A stretch of 64,000 nt of DNA, from NCBI GenBank assembly GCA_030674185.1, contig CM060312.1:59556902-59620901 (forward strand). The letters run 5' to 3'. The position numbers were made by a program, and so were the translations under genes. The stretch's first letter is position 1; each line of letters starts with the position of its first letter. Source of the DNA: Monoplex corrugatus (Eukaryota; Mollusca; Gastropoda; Littorinimorpha; Ranellidae). Below the pieces are notes generated by a model. It was not told where the DNA came from. It saw nothing but the letters and a program-made list of their open reading frames with translations, and did no database searches. Positions 34,800 to 45,789 of the stretch are shown one piece after another.

Positions 34800-35180
34800 T
34801 TCAGGGTGGTGTGTGGGTAGGTGGTGTGGGTGTGCTTGTGAGTGGGGTATGGGTGGTGTGGAGGTGGTAGGGTGGTGGATATGTGGGTGAAAGGTGTGGT
34901 GAGTGAGGGGGTGTTTGTGGTATGGGGTGTGTGCATGGTGTGCGTTCAGGGGTGTGGGTGGTGGGAGTATGGGTGGTGTGGGGTTTGGTGAGGGTGGTGT
35001 GTGGGTGAGGGGGTTGGGGTGTGGGTGATGTGGTTGTTGGTGTAGGTGTATGGGGGGTGGGTGTGGGTGTGCATGCTGGGTGTGTGGTGGTGTGGTGTGT
35101 GGTGTGGTGTCAGGGTGTGTGTGTGGGTGGGTGTAGAGGTGTGTGGGTGCGGGGTGTGTGGGATGTGTGTGGGGGATGTG
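34800..35180 (+). repeat. G-rich GGTGTG minisatellite-like tract
   Basis: About 380 bp of irregular GGTGTG, GGGTGG and GGTGGTGTG words on the plus strand, with many GGG runs closely spaced. The minus strand is C/A-rich and gives His/Pro/Thr frames that are not genes. Confidence 0.9.
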
Positions 35181-35219
35181 GGGCATATCGAACCTGGGAC
35201 GCGTCGAACCTGGGACGTA

Positions 35220-36740
35220 ACAAGATGTCCCCCAGTTTTATAAGTGCCTGTGTGTCTATCTGTCTGTCGGTGTCAGTCTGTATGTCTGTGTAATTGATAG
35301 TGCCAGTCTCATGTAGATAAAAAAAAGCATTTCATCATCTAGAAAGAAAGAGAAATAGAGAGAGGATGAAATGAGGGATGTGTGCACTGAGGACAACACT
35401 GAAAACAGTGTATAATCCAAAATGAATATGGTCCCTGTTACAACGCCAATTAAAGTAAGCAATGTAATGTGAAACACAACAGAACAATAACTCAGAAAAT
35501 TACATAATTAACTGTGTGTCCTCTCTGAGAAAGAGTTTGCAGTTTGGAATTTGTTAAAGATGGATTTATTCTACTCAGACAATTCCATATGCGCTCCATT
35601 CAAATCCACCAGCATCTATTCAGCAGACTCCCTGAGCCTGTGCAGAACCCTAAAGCATTTTAAATGCTGGTAAGGTCTATGAATGGGAGGGAGAAGGGGC
35701 CTGTGAAACATTAAGCTGACACACCTAGAATGATAGAATCACTAACATGGGCTGCAAACAATCTATTTGTTAAGGCTACACAGGCTGGGATTCGACTTGA
35801 GACATTAAATATAAAGTATATATAGCCTTATTTAAAAATGAAGAAAAAACGCACGCACACACACATGGAGAAAGAGAGACAGACAGACAGACAGACGGAG
35901 ACACAGTAATAGATCCATGGTTAGAATAGAAAAACAAACAATAACAGAAACAAAAAAAAACCCATGTCAGCAATGATAGCAGTAGAAGAAGACATAGGCC
36001 AATTTCTTCACCTCGTTGGTGTCAAATCACACTTTACTGCACAGTGTCACCAATGAACCTGTACAGAGTCCTCTTCATCAGTTTGATATCGCGGACTGGT
36101 AGGGGAGAAAGCAAACTATTCACTCATCTGGGAGTCAAGCCAAATGAGACCGAACAGTTCAGTTAACACGCCTGGAGATATCAAAAGCGCGACAACACCG
36201 ACTTGAGTAAACAAAGCGTAACTCTTCCACGCCTGTCAGCCAGCTGACAATGGACATCAAAGGATCTTAATCTACCGCCAGTACTTCTCTTTGTGGCCTT
36301 GTCCACTTCAGATGACGGTGCATTGGCTACAACAATTTTATAACACCCACAGCTCTTCTCCCCCACTCTACCTAGTGTTAATCTTAGTATTGTCTGGTTC
36401 CTGGTCTTCGTCCTGTCACATTTCTTTCTTTCTCTTTCTTTCCTTTTGATCTTTCTTTAACCCTTGTCTGTGCATGTTTTTTTTTCTGTATTTAATATGA
36501 CTTTCAAAACAGAAATTAAAAGTCCATAGCCATCAGGCAGTTTTATTGGTGCTCACTTTTTTATTGCTCCTTTTTCTATGCTACATTAATAGGTACAGAA
36601 GCTCGAAAAATAATGAAAATTAATAAAACATAAGATAGCTGAGCCAAACTACAAATTTTCTTATTGATTATTTATCATACTCTCCTCGCTGTATTTCGTA
36701 TTTAGTTCAAAATTGGACATGTATGGTTTACAGCCAAACC
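35220..36740. other. Intergenic, no gene seen
   Basis: Mostly unique sequence with a CAGA run (35878-35895) and a CTTT-rich stretch (36422-36460). The short frames at 35776-35973 and 36181-36366 (both minus) carry no recognisable domain. Confidence 0.5.
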
Positions 36741-36746
36741 CATCTG

Positions 36747-36865
36747 TTAAACCCTTTGAATCCCTCACCCTAGCCATTAGTATCCTGCATCATCATCAAT
36801 GGAAGCAAAGCAAACACTGAACCCTTTGACTCCTTCACCCTATCCACCAGCTTCCTGCAGGAAGA
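36747..36865. mobile_element. Palindromic TTAA MITE, copy 4 (right half missing)
   Basis: The left terminus TTAAACCCTTTGAATCCCTC, the spacer and the inner left arm are present, up to CTTCCTGCAGGAAG. The copy stops at the palindrome centre and the right arms are gone. Confidence 0.82.
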
Positions 36866-36979
36866 TCACTCTTAGACGTAGCGTGAGTGAATCCTATCCT
36901 TTAGCTCCAGCCTTTGTGTTTTGTGCCTGACAGGATAGACCCCATCAACAGAAGCGTCTTCTACATTTCTTTGGACACT

Positions 36980-37175
36980 GTCACACACAAACACATACAC
37001 ACACATACACACACACAAACACACAAAACATGCACTCACACACGTACACTCACACACACAAACACACACACGTACAGATACACACACATACACACACACA
37101 CACAGAAGCACATACACTTAACACACACACACACACACACTCACACGCACACACACACTCGCACATACATGCACA
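36980..37175. repeat. (CA)n microsatellite
   Basis: Irregular CA repeats with CATA and CAGA interruptions. Confidence 0.95.
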
Positions 37176-37414
37176 TATACAACATAATTTAAGGCACCAC
37201 CTCCCTCAAAAAGTAAGTGAGAAAAAAATAAACACTGCACAATGAGAATTCATTCTATGTTTCAGCATCATCCACACTTAGATTTATGAAACAAAAAAAC
37301 ACATACAAGACCCTAGTAACACCCATCCTTACAGCACCCCCCCCCGTTACAAACACACATTAAGTGTGTCAGATTTTGGCCCAATTGTTTTCAATAACAT
37401 CGTATGTCTTTCCC

Positions 37415-38640
37415 CTCCTATTTCTTCTTCTACATCTTCCTCGATGCTTCTCACCCTCTAAGTCTGATTTCCTCGCGATCCCCCCTACTCTTCCTTCAGT
37501 TCTTCGACTCTCCTCATGCCTTCTTGTTCGTCTCTGATGCCCTTAATCCACATCATCCCAGTGTTCATCCGTTCAGTCATTTCACCTGCCCATGCCCCCC
37601 TACCGCACTTCATCTTGCTCCAAACCCAGGAATGGTCACTAAGATGGAGCGACGATGCACATTTATGCTTGTCGCTGAAGATGAACGCCATGACCACAGT
37701 CCATCAGCCGGCAGTGCGTGCCCACTGACGATTTGAACCAACTTCCCCCTCGTACGGCCCCTTTCCGTGATGCCTTCAAGGCAGTCACCGATGGTCTTCA
37801 CCTCGTCTGCTCCCTCCCCCCCCCTTCCAAAGGTACCAAACAGCACCACCGCTGCGAGATACCATTAAGCTCACTTGACATGTCGTCACGAACCTCGTCC
37901 CTTGACTCGCCCCCCCCACCCTGCATCCGTAAAGAGGATAAACCAGGTACACCATCCCTGAAAAACAAGCCCCGCCCTCTCTGATTGCCTTTCCATCTTT
38001 CACGTGTCCTGGCCCGGTCTCCCTCCGCGCACCTGTTCCTGCAGCACGGTCGGACGGACCGGTGACTGCCCGTACCCTCAGTTTGCCTCACTGGGGAGGG
38101 CGTCTTCTCACGGCCTGCAGCGATTTCATTCGGTTTCACTTACCTTATTGGTATATGATGCCTTTCCTCAGAACCAAGGGTGCGGAAGCTCTCTGTCCTT
38201 GCCGTATCCTCTTCAATGTCTGCGTTTCTGATCTGTTCCATGCTCAAAAATTGAATGCCCAGGAACGCATCAGTCTGATTGTGGAATGCGACATTCTTGT
38301 CATTCCAGCGACTTTTAGGCTTCATTTCAGCAGTGCTGGGCAATTCCCGATGCTTCGTTTTATCCGTCATCCGATCTGCTCCCAAGATGGTTAAAATCTG
38401 GACTCTCAAGTCTGTTGTCCTATGGTAATTGTCTGCGGCCAATTGGATGATTATTTTCACAACGGGTTTTCTTGCCTGTGCAAACGCGCATGTTTGTCGT
38501 ACCATAGTGTTCATCAAGTGACACTCTGCCCTTTAATGATTTCACAAATACGCAGTTGTGAAAATTTTTCCTATCCTGTTGGGGGACCATTTGCAAATCT
38601 AGCAAAAAAAGCCAAAGCCTGCTTTTAATCGTGCTGCCCT
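37415..38640 (-). mobile_element. Degenerate RTE-like RT fragment (tandem copy 1)
   Basis: Collinear with the better copy at 39300-40560: AATGGTCACTAAGATGGAGCG, GAACGCCATGACC, CCCGTACCCTCAGTTTGCCT, TGCGGAAGCTCTCTGTCC and CTGCTTTTAATCGTGCTGCC each match in order. It is riddled with small deletions, so no frame longer than a few dozen codons survives. The resemblance includes sequence outside the LINE on both sides, so this is a segmental duplication of the locus and not an independent insertion. Confidence 0.78.
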
Positions 38641-38689
38641 AGGATGCAAGTACGTCAAGTCTTATCATGTCAGTTACGGCATACGAAGA

Positions 38690-39006
38690 GAAAAGAGAGG
38701 AAGAGAAAGAGTGAAGACAGTATGCACTTGAAAAAATGAGACATGAAAAAAAAGAGTGAGGCCGAATAAGAGTGAGTGAGAGGAGATAGAGAGAGAGTTG
38801 AGAAGCAGAAACAGAACGAAACAGAGACAACACATGAGAAAGACGACACTAGAGACAGAAATGAGATGGACAGAGAGACAGAGAGAAGAGAGAACAACAG
38901 ATAAGCAACAAGACACACATAAGCAACAGAGAAAGAGTTTACCGACACACAAACAAACACACATACACACACCCCGTCCACACCCCCCCCCCCCCCCCCC
39001 CCCCCC
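38690..39006. repeat. (GA)-rich tract and poly-C
   Basis: GA-rich DNA (38690-38945), CA (38946-38970), then a run of about 28 C with one early interruption (38975-39006). It corresponds to the GA tract 40640-41215 of the other duplication copy. Confidence 0.9.
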
Positions 39007-39074
39007 GTACACACACACATTATGTTGGTGCGTCATTGTACAGTCTCGTTTGGCAAGTTGTTTCAATGAACATA

Positions 39075-39330
39075 CGTACTTCTTTCTCTTCCTCTTCTTT
39101 TTCTTCTTCTTTTTCTTCTTCCTCTTCGTCTTCTTCTTCTTTTCTTCGTCATCTCCTCCTCCTGCTCTTCCTTCTTCTTCTTGTTCTTCTTTTCCTCATC
39201 CTTCTTTTTCGTCTTCATCCTCTTAATCTATATCTTCATCTCCTTGTTCTCAGTCAACTCATCTTCCAACCTCCCTTCCCCCCACCCCCTCCCCCCTTCT
39301 TCTTTTTCTTCTGCCAAACACCGAATGAAT
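39075..39330. repeat. (TTC)n/(CTT)n pyrimidine tract
   Basis: About 250 bp with almost only C and T on the plus strand, ending in C-rich DNA. Low-complexity frames only. Confidence 0.92.
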
Positions 39331-39389
39331 GGATTACTAAGATGGGAGCGAACGAACCAACAATTTTATGCTGTGTGCTAGGATTGAAC

Positions 39390-40552
39390 GCCATCATCAT
39401 CATCATCATCAGTCCCGTAGTCTGGTTGACCGTTGGGGCACCACTGAAGATTTTGCAACCAACTTCCTCCACTTCTTACGGTCCTCAGCTTTTCCGCTGA
39501 TGTTCTTTTCAAGGCCAGTCCACTCTCTGATATTGTCTTCCCATCTTTTTCTCTGTCTTGCTCCCCCTCCCCCCACCCTGCTTCCAGAAGAGGATAATAC
39601 CAGAGCATAGCACCACCGCTTTGCAGAATGATATTCCATTCAAGGCCAGTCCACTCTCTGATATTGTCTTCCCATCTTTTTCTCTGTCTTGCTCCCCCTC
39701 CCCCCACCCTGCTTCCAGAAGAGGATAATACCAGAGCATAGCACCACCGCTTTGCAGAATGATATTCCATTCAAGGCCAGTCCACTCTCTGATATTGTCT
39801 TCCCATCTTTTTCTCTGTCTGCCTCGTCGTCTCCCTCCCTGAACTGTTCCCTGCAAGACGGTCTTGGCCAGTTCAGATGACCGTGTGACGTGCCCGTACC
39901 ACCTCAGTTTGCATCTTTTCACTGAGGTCAGGTGGTCTTCATACGGCCCGATGGCGTTTTCGATTCGGGTTTTCACTTCCTTATTGGTTATATGATCTTT
40001 GTACGAGATACCAAGGAGTTTGCGGAAGCATCTCATCTCCATTGCCTGTATCCTTCTTTCAATGTCTGCTGTTATGATCCATGTTTTGCATGCATACAAA
40101 AATATTGACATGACCAGGGAACGCATCAGTCTGATCTTGGAGCCGATAGCGATATTCTTGTCATTCCAGACGACTTTTAGCTTGGTCATTGCAGCTGTGG
40201 TCTGGGCAATCCTGGAAAGTACTTCGGGTTTTGATCCTTCATCTGATACTATAGCTCCCAGATATTTAAATCTATGGACGGTCTCAAGTTTCTTGTTGTC
40301 TATGGTAATGTCAGTGCTGATGCCATTGGTATTATTTGTCATCAACTGGGTTTTCTCTGCCCTGATCTGCATATCGCGCATGCCATATGCTGCAGGGGTC
40401 TCATCAAGATGTTTCATCAAGCTGACTAGCTCTTGCTCTTGCCCAGCTAGTCCGTCAATGTCGTCAGCAAAACGCAAGTTTGTGATTGTACTTCCTCCGA
40501 TGCTGACTGTTCGGAGGTGGAACAATCTTTGCTTAATAGCTCTATCAAAAAA
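39390..40552 (-). mobile_element. RTE-like LINE, RT palm to C-terminus, 5' truncated, with internal 131-bp duplication (tandem copy 2)
   Basis: The main frame (40525-39509) begins just before the RT catalytic block: TNLRFADDIDGLAGQEQEL (Asp-Asp). It continues with the thumb (EKTQLMTNNTNGISTD, FKYLGAIVSDEGSKP, LYACKTWIITADIERRI) and the C-terminal block KLRWYGHVTRSSELAKTVLQ plus RKRWEDNIREWTGLEW. The end of the protein, WRKLVAKSSVVPQRSTRLRD, is read at 39468-39409 in a shifted frame. The 3' tail is a (ATG)n run at 39393-39410 (plus-strand CATCATC). The endonuclease and RT fingers are absent: homology stops at about 40552, where a CAAAAAAAGCC motif follows. The copy is inactive. Confidence 0.88.
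39511..39820. repeat. 131-bp direct repeat, two full units and part of a third
   Basis: Units start with AAGGCCAGTCCACTCTCTGA at 39511, 39642 and 39773. The first two are almost identical; the third ends after about 45 bp, where normal LINE sequence resumes. The extra segment has no counterpart at the equivalent place of the upstream copy, so it is a local amplification inside the RT C-terminal coding region. Confidence 0.92.
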
Positions 40553-40639
40553 AGCCAGGAAGCCTGCTTTTAATCTGTGGCTGCCCTAGGTGTCTAAGTC
40601 ACGTCCAAGTCTTATCAATATGATACTATGTTCGACGGA

Positions 40640-40762
40640 ATACAGAGAGAGAAAGAGAGAGAGAGGGAGGGAGAAAGAGTGAAAGACAGAGAATGAGACA
40701 GTGAGAGAGAGAATGAGACAGTGAGAGAGAGAATGAGAGAGTGAGAGAGAGAATGAGAGAGT

Positions 40763-40798
<36 letters not shown>

Positions 40799-41215
40799 CA
40801 GAAACAGGAACAGAAACAGAGACGGAGACACAGTGAGAGAAGACAGACAGCGATAGAGACAGAAAATGAGACTGGGACAGAGAGACAGAGAGGGACAGAG
40901 AGAGACAGACAGATAGAGGCAAACAGAGACACACAGAGAGAGACAGAGAAAGAGAGAGACAGAGAGAAAGAGAGAGACAGACATAGACAGAGAGAAAGAG
41001 AGAGAAGAGACAGAGAGAAAGAGAGAGAAGAGAGAAACAGAGACTGAGACAGTGAGACAGAAAAACAGATGGACAGAGAGAGACATAGATAAAGACAGAG
41101 ACAGAGAGACAGACAGTGAGACAGATAGAGACAGAGAGACAGAGAAACAGAGAGAGGGAGACAGAGACAGACGGGGGAAGAGAGAGAGACAGACAGACAG
41201 AGAGAGAGGTAGCAC
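40640..41215. repeat. (GA)n/(GACA)n microsatellite
   Basis: About 575 bp of GAGA, GACAGA and GAATGAGA words. All minus-strand Ser/Leu/Val/Cys frames are artefacts. Confidence 0.96.
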
Positions 41216-41470
41216 AGACATGAATTAATAGAGAGACACAATCAAACTAGGCCATTCTTGTCGAAGATTAGCCCTAAATTATACATGCGTGTATCGGTGT
41301 TAGTAGCCGCGTGCAGGTATCCTATTCACTGCGATAATCTATCCCTTGTGACCGGCAATTCATTAGCTCTCTTTGTCATTAAGTCAGTGGAACATCGCTT
41401 TACTTTTCCTTGCAGTGTGGATGTATAGAATTTAAGCCTGTTAGTTATTAACCTTGGGCGGAAATCAATA

Positions 41471-42170
41471 CAGTGGAAACCTGATATAACAGGGATGATG
41501 GGACCAAATCAAAATCCCTGTTATATCAGATCCCTGTTATATCAGATATCAAGGGAAATAAGGACTGATCAACTATCCCTGTGGAATTTCGAACTGACGG
41601 CAAATCTCTGCGAGTGATGCTTGCTTTTTCTCGACAGCCTGGATGATCTCATATTTCTTCTCAATTGAAAGGCATTTTCTTTTACGTTTGTTGTCAGCGG
41701 TGGCCATTATGAGCAATAGCAATGAGAATCAGAATCAGCAAGAAAGCTAAGAAAATAGAAAGATAAACAGTAGATCTAGGCCTAGATCTGGTCTGGTGTA
41801 AGTGTGCAGTAAGCTTACAAACTGAATGATGGCGCAGTCAGTCACTGACTCAGTGGCCTCAGGCCTACACGCTTGCGCGCGCATCACGCTCGCATTGCGA
41901 AGCGTCCTTTCAGTGTACAATACACAGTATACCAAGGCTAGCCTAGATCTAGATCTAGGCCTACTGCGTGGCGTGCTGAGTCTAGGCCTAGGCCTTTCTG
42001 CTGCAGAGCCCGTCTCGGCATCCCTGCTATAACCGATCGAGCCCTCTTGTCTCCCTGTTATTGCCGATAAGTTTTAATAGACAAAGAGGAAGAAAAAATG
42101 GGGATTGAAAAAAGCCCTGTTATATCCGGATTCCTGTTATAACCGGTCCTGTTATAAATGGTTTCCACTG
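41471..42170 (-). mobile_element. Complete Tigger/pogo-like non-autonomous element with TA target duplication
   Basis: Ends are CAGTGGAAACCTGATATAAC (41471) and, inverted, the reverse complement of GTTATAAATGGTTTCCACTG (ending 42170). Both are flanked by TA (41469-41470 and 42171-42172), the duplication of the Tc1/mariner-pogo superfamily. Sub-terminal CCTGTTATATC repeats occur several times in both orientations near the ends, probably transposase-binding sites. A residual transposase exon lies inside on the minus strand (listed separately). Total length is 700 bp, far too short for an autonomous Tigger, so this is a deletion derivative. Confidence 0.92.
41573..41707 (-). pseudogene. N-terminal CENP-B/pogo helix-turn-helix remnant of the transposase
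   Basis: A 44-codon frame starts at ATG 41707 and stops at 41573. It begins MATADNKRKRKCLSIEKKYE and continues IIQAVEKKQASLAEICRQFE, which is the opening of the CENP-B-type N-terminal HTH (basic stretch, helix 1, turn, helix 2). The recognition helix and everything after it are missing. The start lies in the expected place relative to the element's 5' end (right side), so this is the transposase's original N-terminus joined to the 3' end by an internal deletion. A very short DNA-binding peptide could in principle be made. Confidence 0.85.
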
Positions 42171-42204
42171 TATAGTGACTTTCTTCATCCAATTTGGGAT
42201 ACAC

Positions 42205-42651
42205 TTATCACACACACACACATACACATGCACATACACACATACACATGCACACACACATACATACAAAAGAAAACACACACATGCACACACACACATA
42301 CACATGCACACACGAACACAGACACACACACGCTCAAACAAACACACATGCAGAGACACACATAAACACCACATCATACACACAAAATCGCATACACACA
42401 TACTTTCGCACAAAAACACACACACACACACACTCAAACAAACACACATGCAGACACACAGAGACACACATAAACACACACATCATACACACAAAATCGC
42501 ATACACACATACTTACGCACACACACACACGAATGAATGTACACACACACACACACACACACGTACAATCATACACACACACTCTCACACAACCGCACAC
42601 ACACACACGCTCAATCACACACAAAACCGCACAATCACTCACATGCACAAT

Positions 42652-42682
<31 letters not shown>

Positions 42683-42850
42683 ACAAAACCGCACAATCAC
42701 TCACACGCACAATCAGACACACACACGAATGAATGTACACACACACAAACACACACACACACTCACACACACACGTACAATCATACACACACACACACAA
42801 CACGCACACACATATACACAAACACACACACGCAAAAACAAAGCACAAAA
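42205..42850. repeat. (CA)n-rich region with higher-order repeats
   Basis: About 650 bp of CA words with recurrent cassettes: CAAACAAACACACATGCAGA at 42336 and 42437, CATACACACATACTT(T/A)CGCA at 42391 and 42499, and ACACACGAATGAATGTACAC at 42527 and 42721. It is a decayed higher-order array. Confidence 0.93.
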
Positions 42851-43079
42851 TTAATGACAATATCTTAAAAGCTTACGCTGAAAATATATTCAAATGTATT
42901 CGGTCTGACCTGGCTATTTTAATCCTACCCTAATCGTTACATATATTTCAAGCAGAAGATACGTGCAACTCTAAATAGGTCAATCAGGGTCACACTGCAG
43001 TCATCCCCTGATGTACAATATGTACAAAACACGTACTAGTAATAATTCATCAATACAAATAATGAAAATATAATAACAA

Positions 43080-43215
43080 TAATAATAGTAAACACTAAAA
43101 ACAATTATTATCATGATCATAATAATAACAATAATACCAACAATTATCATAATAATAATAATAATGATAAGAAGAACAACAACAACAATAATAATAATGA
43201 TAATGATAATACTGA
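43080..43215. repeat. (AAT)n/(AAC)n trinucleotide tract
   Basis: ATAATAATA and ACAACAACAATA words. No gene is seen between 42860 and 43790. Confidence 0.9.
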
Positions 43216-43792
43216 TGGCCATTCCCTGTTGTAAGACCTGCACACAGCACGTACTACAAATCATTCTCTCCCTCTCTCTCCTTCTTGTCTTCCTGTTCTC
43301 TCCATATTTCAATTTATCATCGTCCACTTGTATTGACAAAGATTCTCTATCAGCATATACTTGTATTATTGTAGAACTTCCACAAACGAGGGCTGATAGT
43401 AAGAAAAAAAATAGTAAGAAAAAGAAAGAAAAAGAAAAAAAAACAAAAAACGGATTCATGTGCTCATGTCATTCCTCTTTAAAATGAACACGAGTTCTTG
43501 TTTCTTTTTCTCAAAGACCTCTTCTTCCAATGAACTCTGGAGGTTTATAGTTTGTGTGTATCTTATAACAGGGAATAACCGCAATATGATTCTGACCGAC
43601 CGATTTTGAGTTGCCCGTGTCTTCTACTAGGAAATGTGTGTAAAGTTAGGATAGGATTAAAAAATAGCCCGGGTCAGACCGAACATATTTTCAACGTAAA
43701 CGTATTCGTATACGGTCATTAATTTTGTGGTTTGTTTTTGCTCGCGTTCATGCGTGTGTGCCTGTGTATGCCTGTGTATGTGAGTCAGTGTT

Positions 43793-43794
<2 letters not shown>

Positions 43795-43834
<40 letters not shown>

Positions 43835-44003
43835 TGTGTGTGTGTATGTGTGTGTGTGTGTATGTCTGTGTGTGTGTGTCTGTGTGTCTTCTTGTTTCTT
43901 TTGGGCAAGGCGGCCTCTTCTCGTTCTTGTCATATTGGGCCTTTTACACGTTTTCTCCGACAGCTGAAAATTTGTTAGTTAGGTGTCTCCGCCATCTTGA
44001 ATT

Positions 44004-44082
<79 letters not shown>
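43795..44082. repeat. (GA)n and (GT)n microsatellites
   Basis: GA (43800-43830) into GT (43835-43890), about 110 bp of unique DNA, and a second GT block (44008-44079). Confidence 0.95.
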
Positions 44083-44299
44083 AGTAGGAGGGGATAATTT
44101 AATAACTGTTACAAAGAAAGTGCACCCAAAATGCTATCTTGCCCCGTAAATGCTTTTAACATTTTGACGGAAATGTTTTCTAAGGAAATTTAACTGTCCG
44201 AATCATCTTACCTGTATGTCAGCAAGTGGTGTCCATATTTTACACTCTTAGAGCAATGTGGAGATTTCCTGTGATTTGTAGTTAAGTGACCCCCCTCCC

Positions 44300-44650
44300 C
44301 CCCCCCCACACACACATACACGCACACACACACACAGAGAGTTGGTTAGTTATGTATATTGTTTATCTATTTATTTGTTTTATTCATTTACTTATATTTA
44401 TTCATTTATTTATTTATTTATTTATTTTCAGTTCCATTTTTTAAACATTTTCTTTCGTCTAAAAGCACATATGTGAATAGACGTTAAAAGAAATAACGAA
44501 CCCACACACACACAGAGTTGGTTGATTAGTTCTGCATTTATTTATTCATTTATTTTCCTTTTCATTTTCTTTCGTCTGAAAGCATATATGTGAATAGACG
44601 TTAAAAGAAATAACGCACACACACACACAACACAACACACAAAAACAAAC
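44300..44650. repeat. CA/TTTA microsatellites and a 113-bp direct duplication with a palindrome
   Basis: CACACAGAGTTGGTT, a TTTATT-rich run and the block TTTCGTCTAAAAGCACATAT, GTGAATAGACGTTAAAAG occur at 44330-44500. The order recurs at 44505-44625 (TTTCGTCTGAAAGCATATAT). The block contains the 10-bp palindrome CACATATGTG inside CGTCT...AGACG arms. Confidence 0.85.
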
Positions 44651-44784
44651 AAATACAAACTGAAGGCGTATTTGTTACAAAACAAAACAAGTACAAATAA
44701 ATTTCCTGCCCAATGAATACGCATTCTGATATTTTTTGTGTACTTATGATTGCTATTTGCTTGAATGCGGACAGCCACTATGAT

Positions 44785-45018
44785 TTAACCCTTTGATTCC
44801 TGCACCCTGGCCACCAGCATCCTGCATGGTCCAACCATGCCACCAAAGCAATAACTTCACCCTTTGACTCCCTTACCCTATACACCAGCTTCCTGCTGCA
44901 GGAAGCTGGTGTATAGGGTAAGGGAGTCAAAGGCTGCAGGAAGCTGGTGTATAGGGTAAGGGAGTCAAAGGGTGAAATTTTTCACTTGATGGATACGGTG
45001 CGATAGTCAAAGGGATAA
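44785..45018. mobile_element. Palindromic TTAA MITE, copy 5, with a duplicated inner arm
   Basis: The left end is TTAACCCTTTGATTCCTGCA. The inner palindrome is complete, and its right arm (CTGCAGGAAGCTGGTGTATA, GGGTAAGGGAGTCAAAG) occurs twice in a row (44897-44935 and 44935-44972). The right end is AGTCAAAGGGATAA (mutated TTAA). Confidence 0.85.
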
Positions 45019-45490
45019 ATTGCAGCCAGTTGCTTGTAGTTAGTGATGAAACCGATACTGCTGCACTGCTCATGTTCTTGTGCGACTTCTCATTGCTGTT
45101 GTAACAGTGATGTCTATTTTGTGGTTGTTTTGTAAAATTAATTTGTGTAAACGAACAATGCATTTGTATAGACAAAACGCATAAGTCACATCACTGAATC
45201 CGGAAGCGTGGAATATTGATTTCTAGATTTTATTATTACACCAGAATCTGAGATCGATCTATGTTACCTTTTCAGATAGGACGGTGTGTGTTTTTAGTTT
45301 TAGTTTCTCAAGATGACATCTCCGCGCTCGGAACTAATTCCATATGCACTTACCGTCAAATGTGCCATGTGTATGGTGATCATGGCACAAGCCTTATTTA
45401 GCCTGCACATAAACCCATGAGCTGGCCAGGTCCTGAGGACTTACCTAGACTACGTTTTACCTAGTCTGTGTTATATTGGTATTGTATCAA

Positions 45491-45789
45491 AAAAGGAAAA
45501 AAAGGAAATACATGAGAATCTTGATGGAGGCAGACACAATAAGACCATTGATAAGGAAGATTAGGAAAAGACAAACATCTATAGACCATTTTATGAGAAA
45601 ATGGGAGTTCGAGCACCTGGTCACAACAGGAAAGCAGGAGGGAAAGATAACACCAGGTAGACCCAGGGAAAAATATTGGACGGACTTGCAGTGTGGCCGA
45701 GGACAGAGGGTGGAAGATGTACTTGCAGCGACGAGGGATAGATGCATATGTGGGGCCATGATCGACAAAGCCATGCGGCAGGGTACATG
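45491..45789 (+). mobile_element. RTE-type LINE, 5'-truncated insertion with perfect 10-bp target duplication
   Basis: About 300 bp of the RT C-terminus (RKRQTSIDHFMRKWEFEHLV, TTGKQEGKITPGRPREKYWT) and the family 3' end GGCCATGATCGACAAAGCCA, TGCGGCAGGGTACATG. The direct repeat ATTGTATCAA flanks it at 45481-45490 and 45790-45799, showing a clean, relatively recent retrotransposition event. The simple-repeat tail is reduced to about one ATG. Confidence 0.93.
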
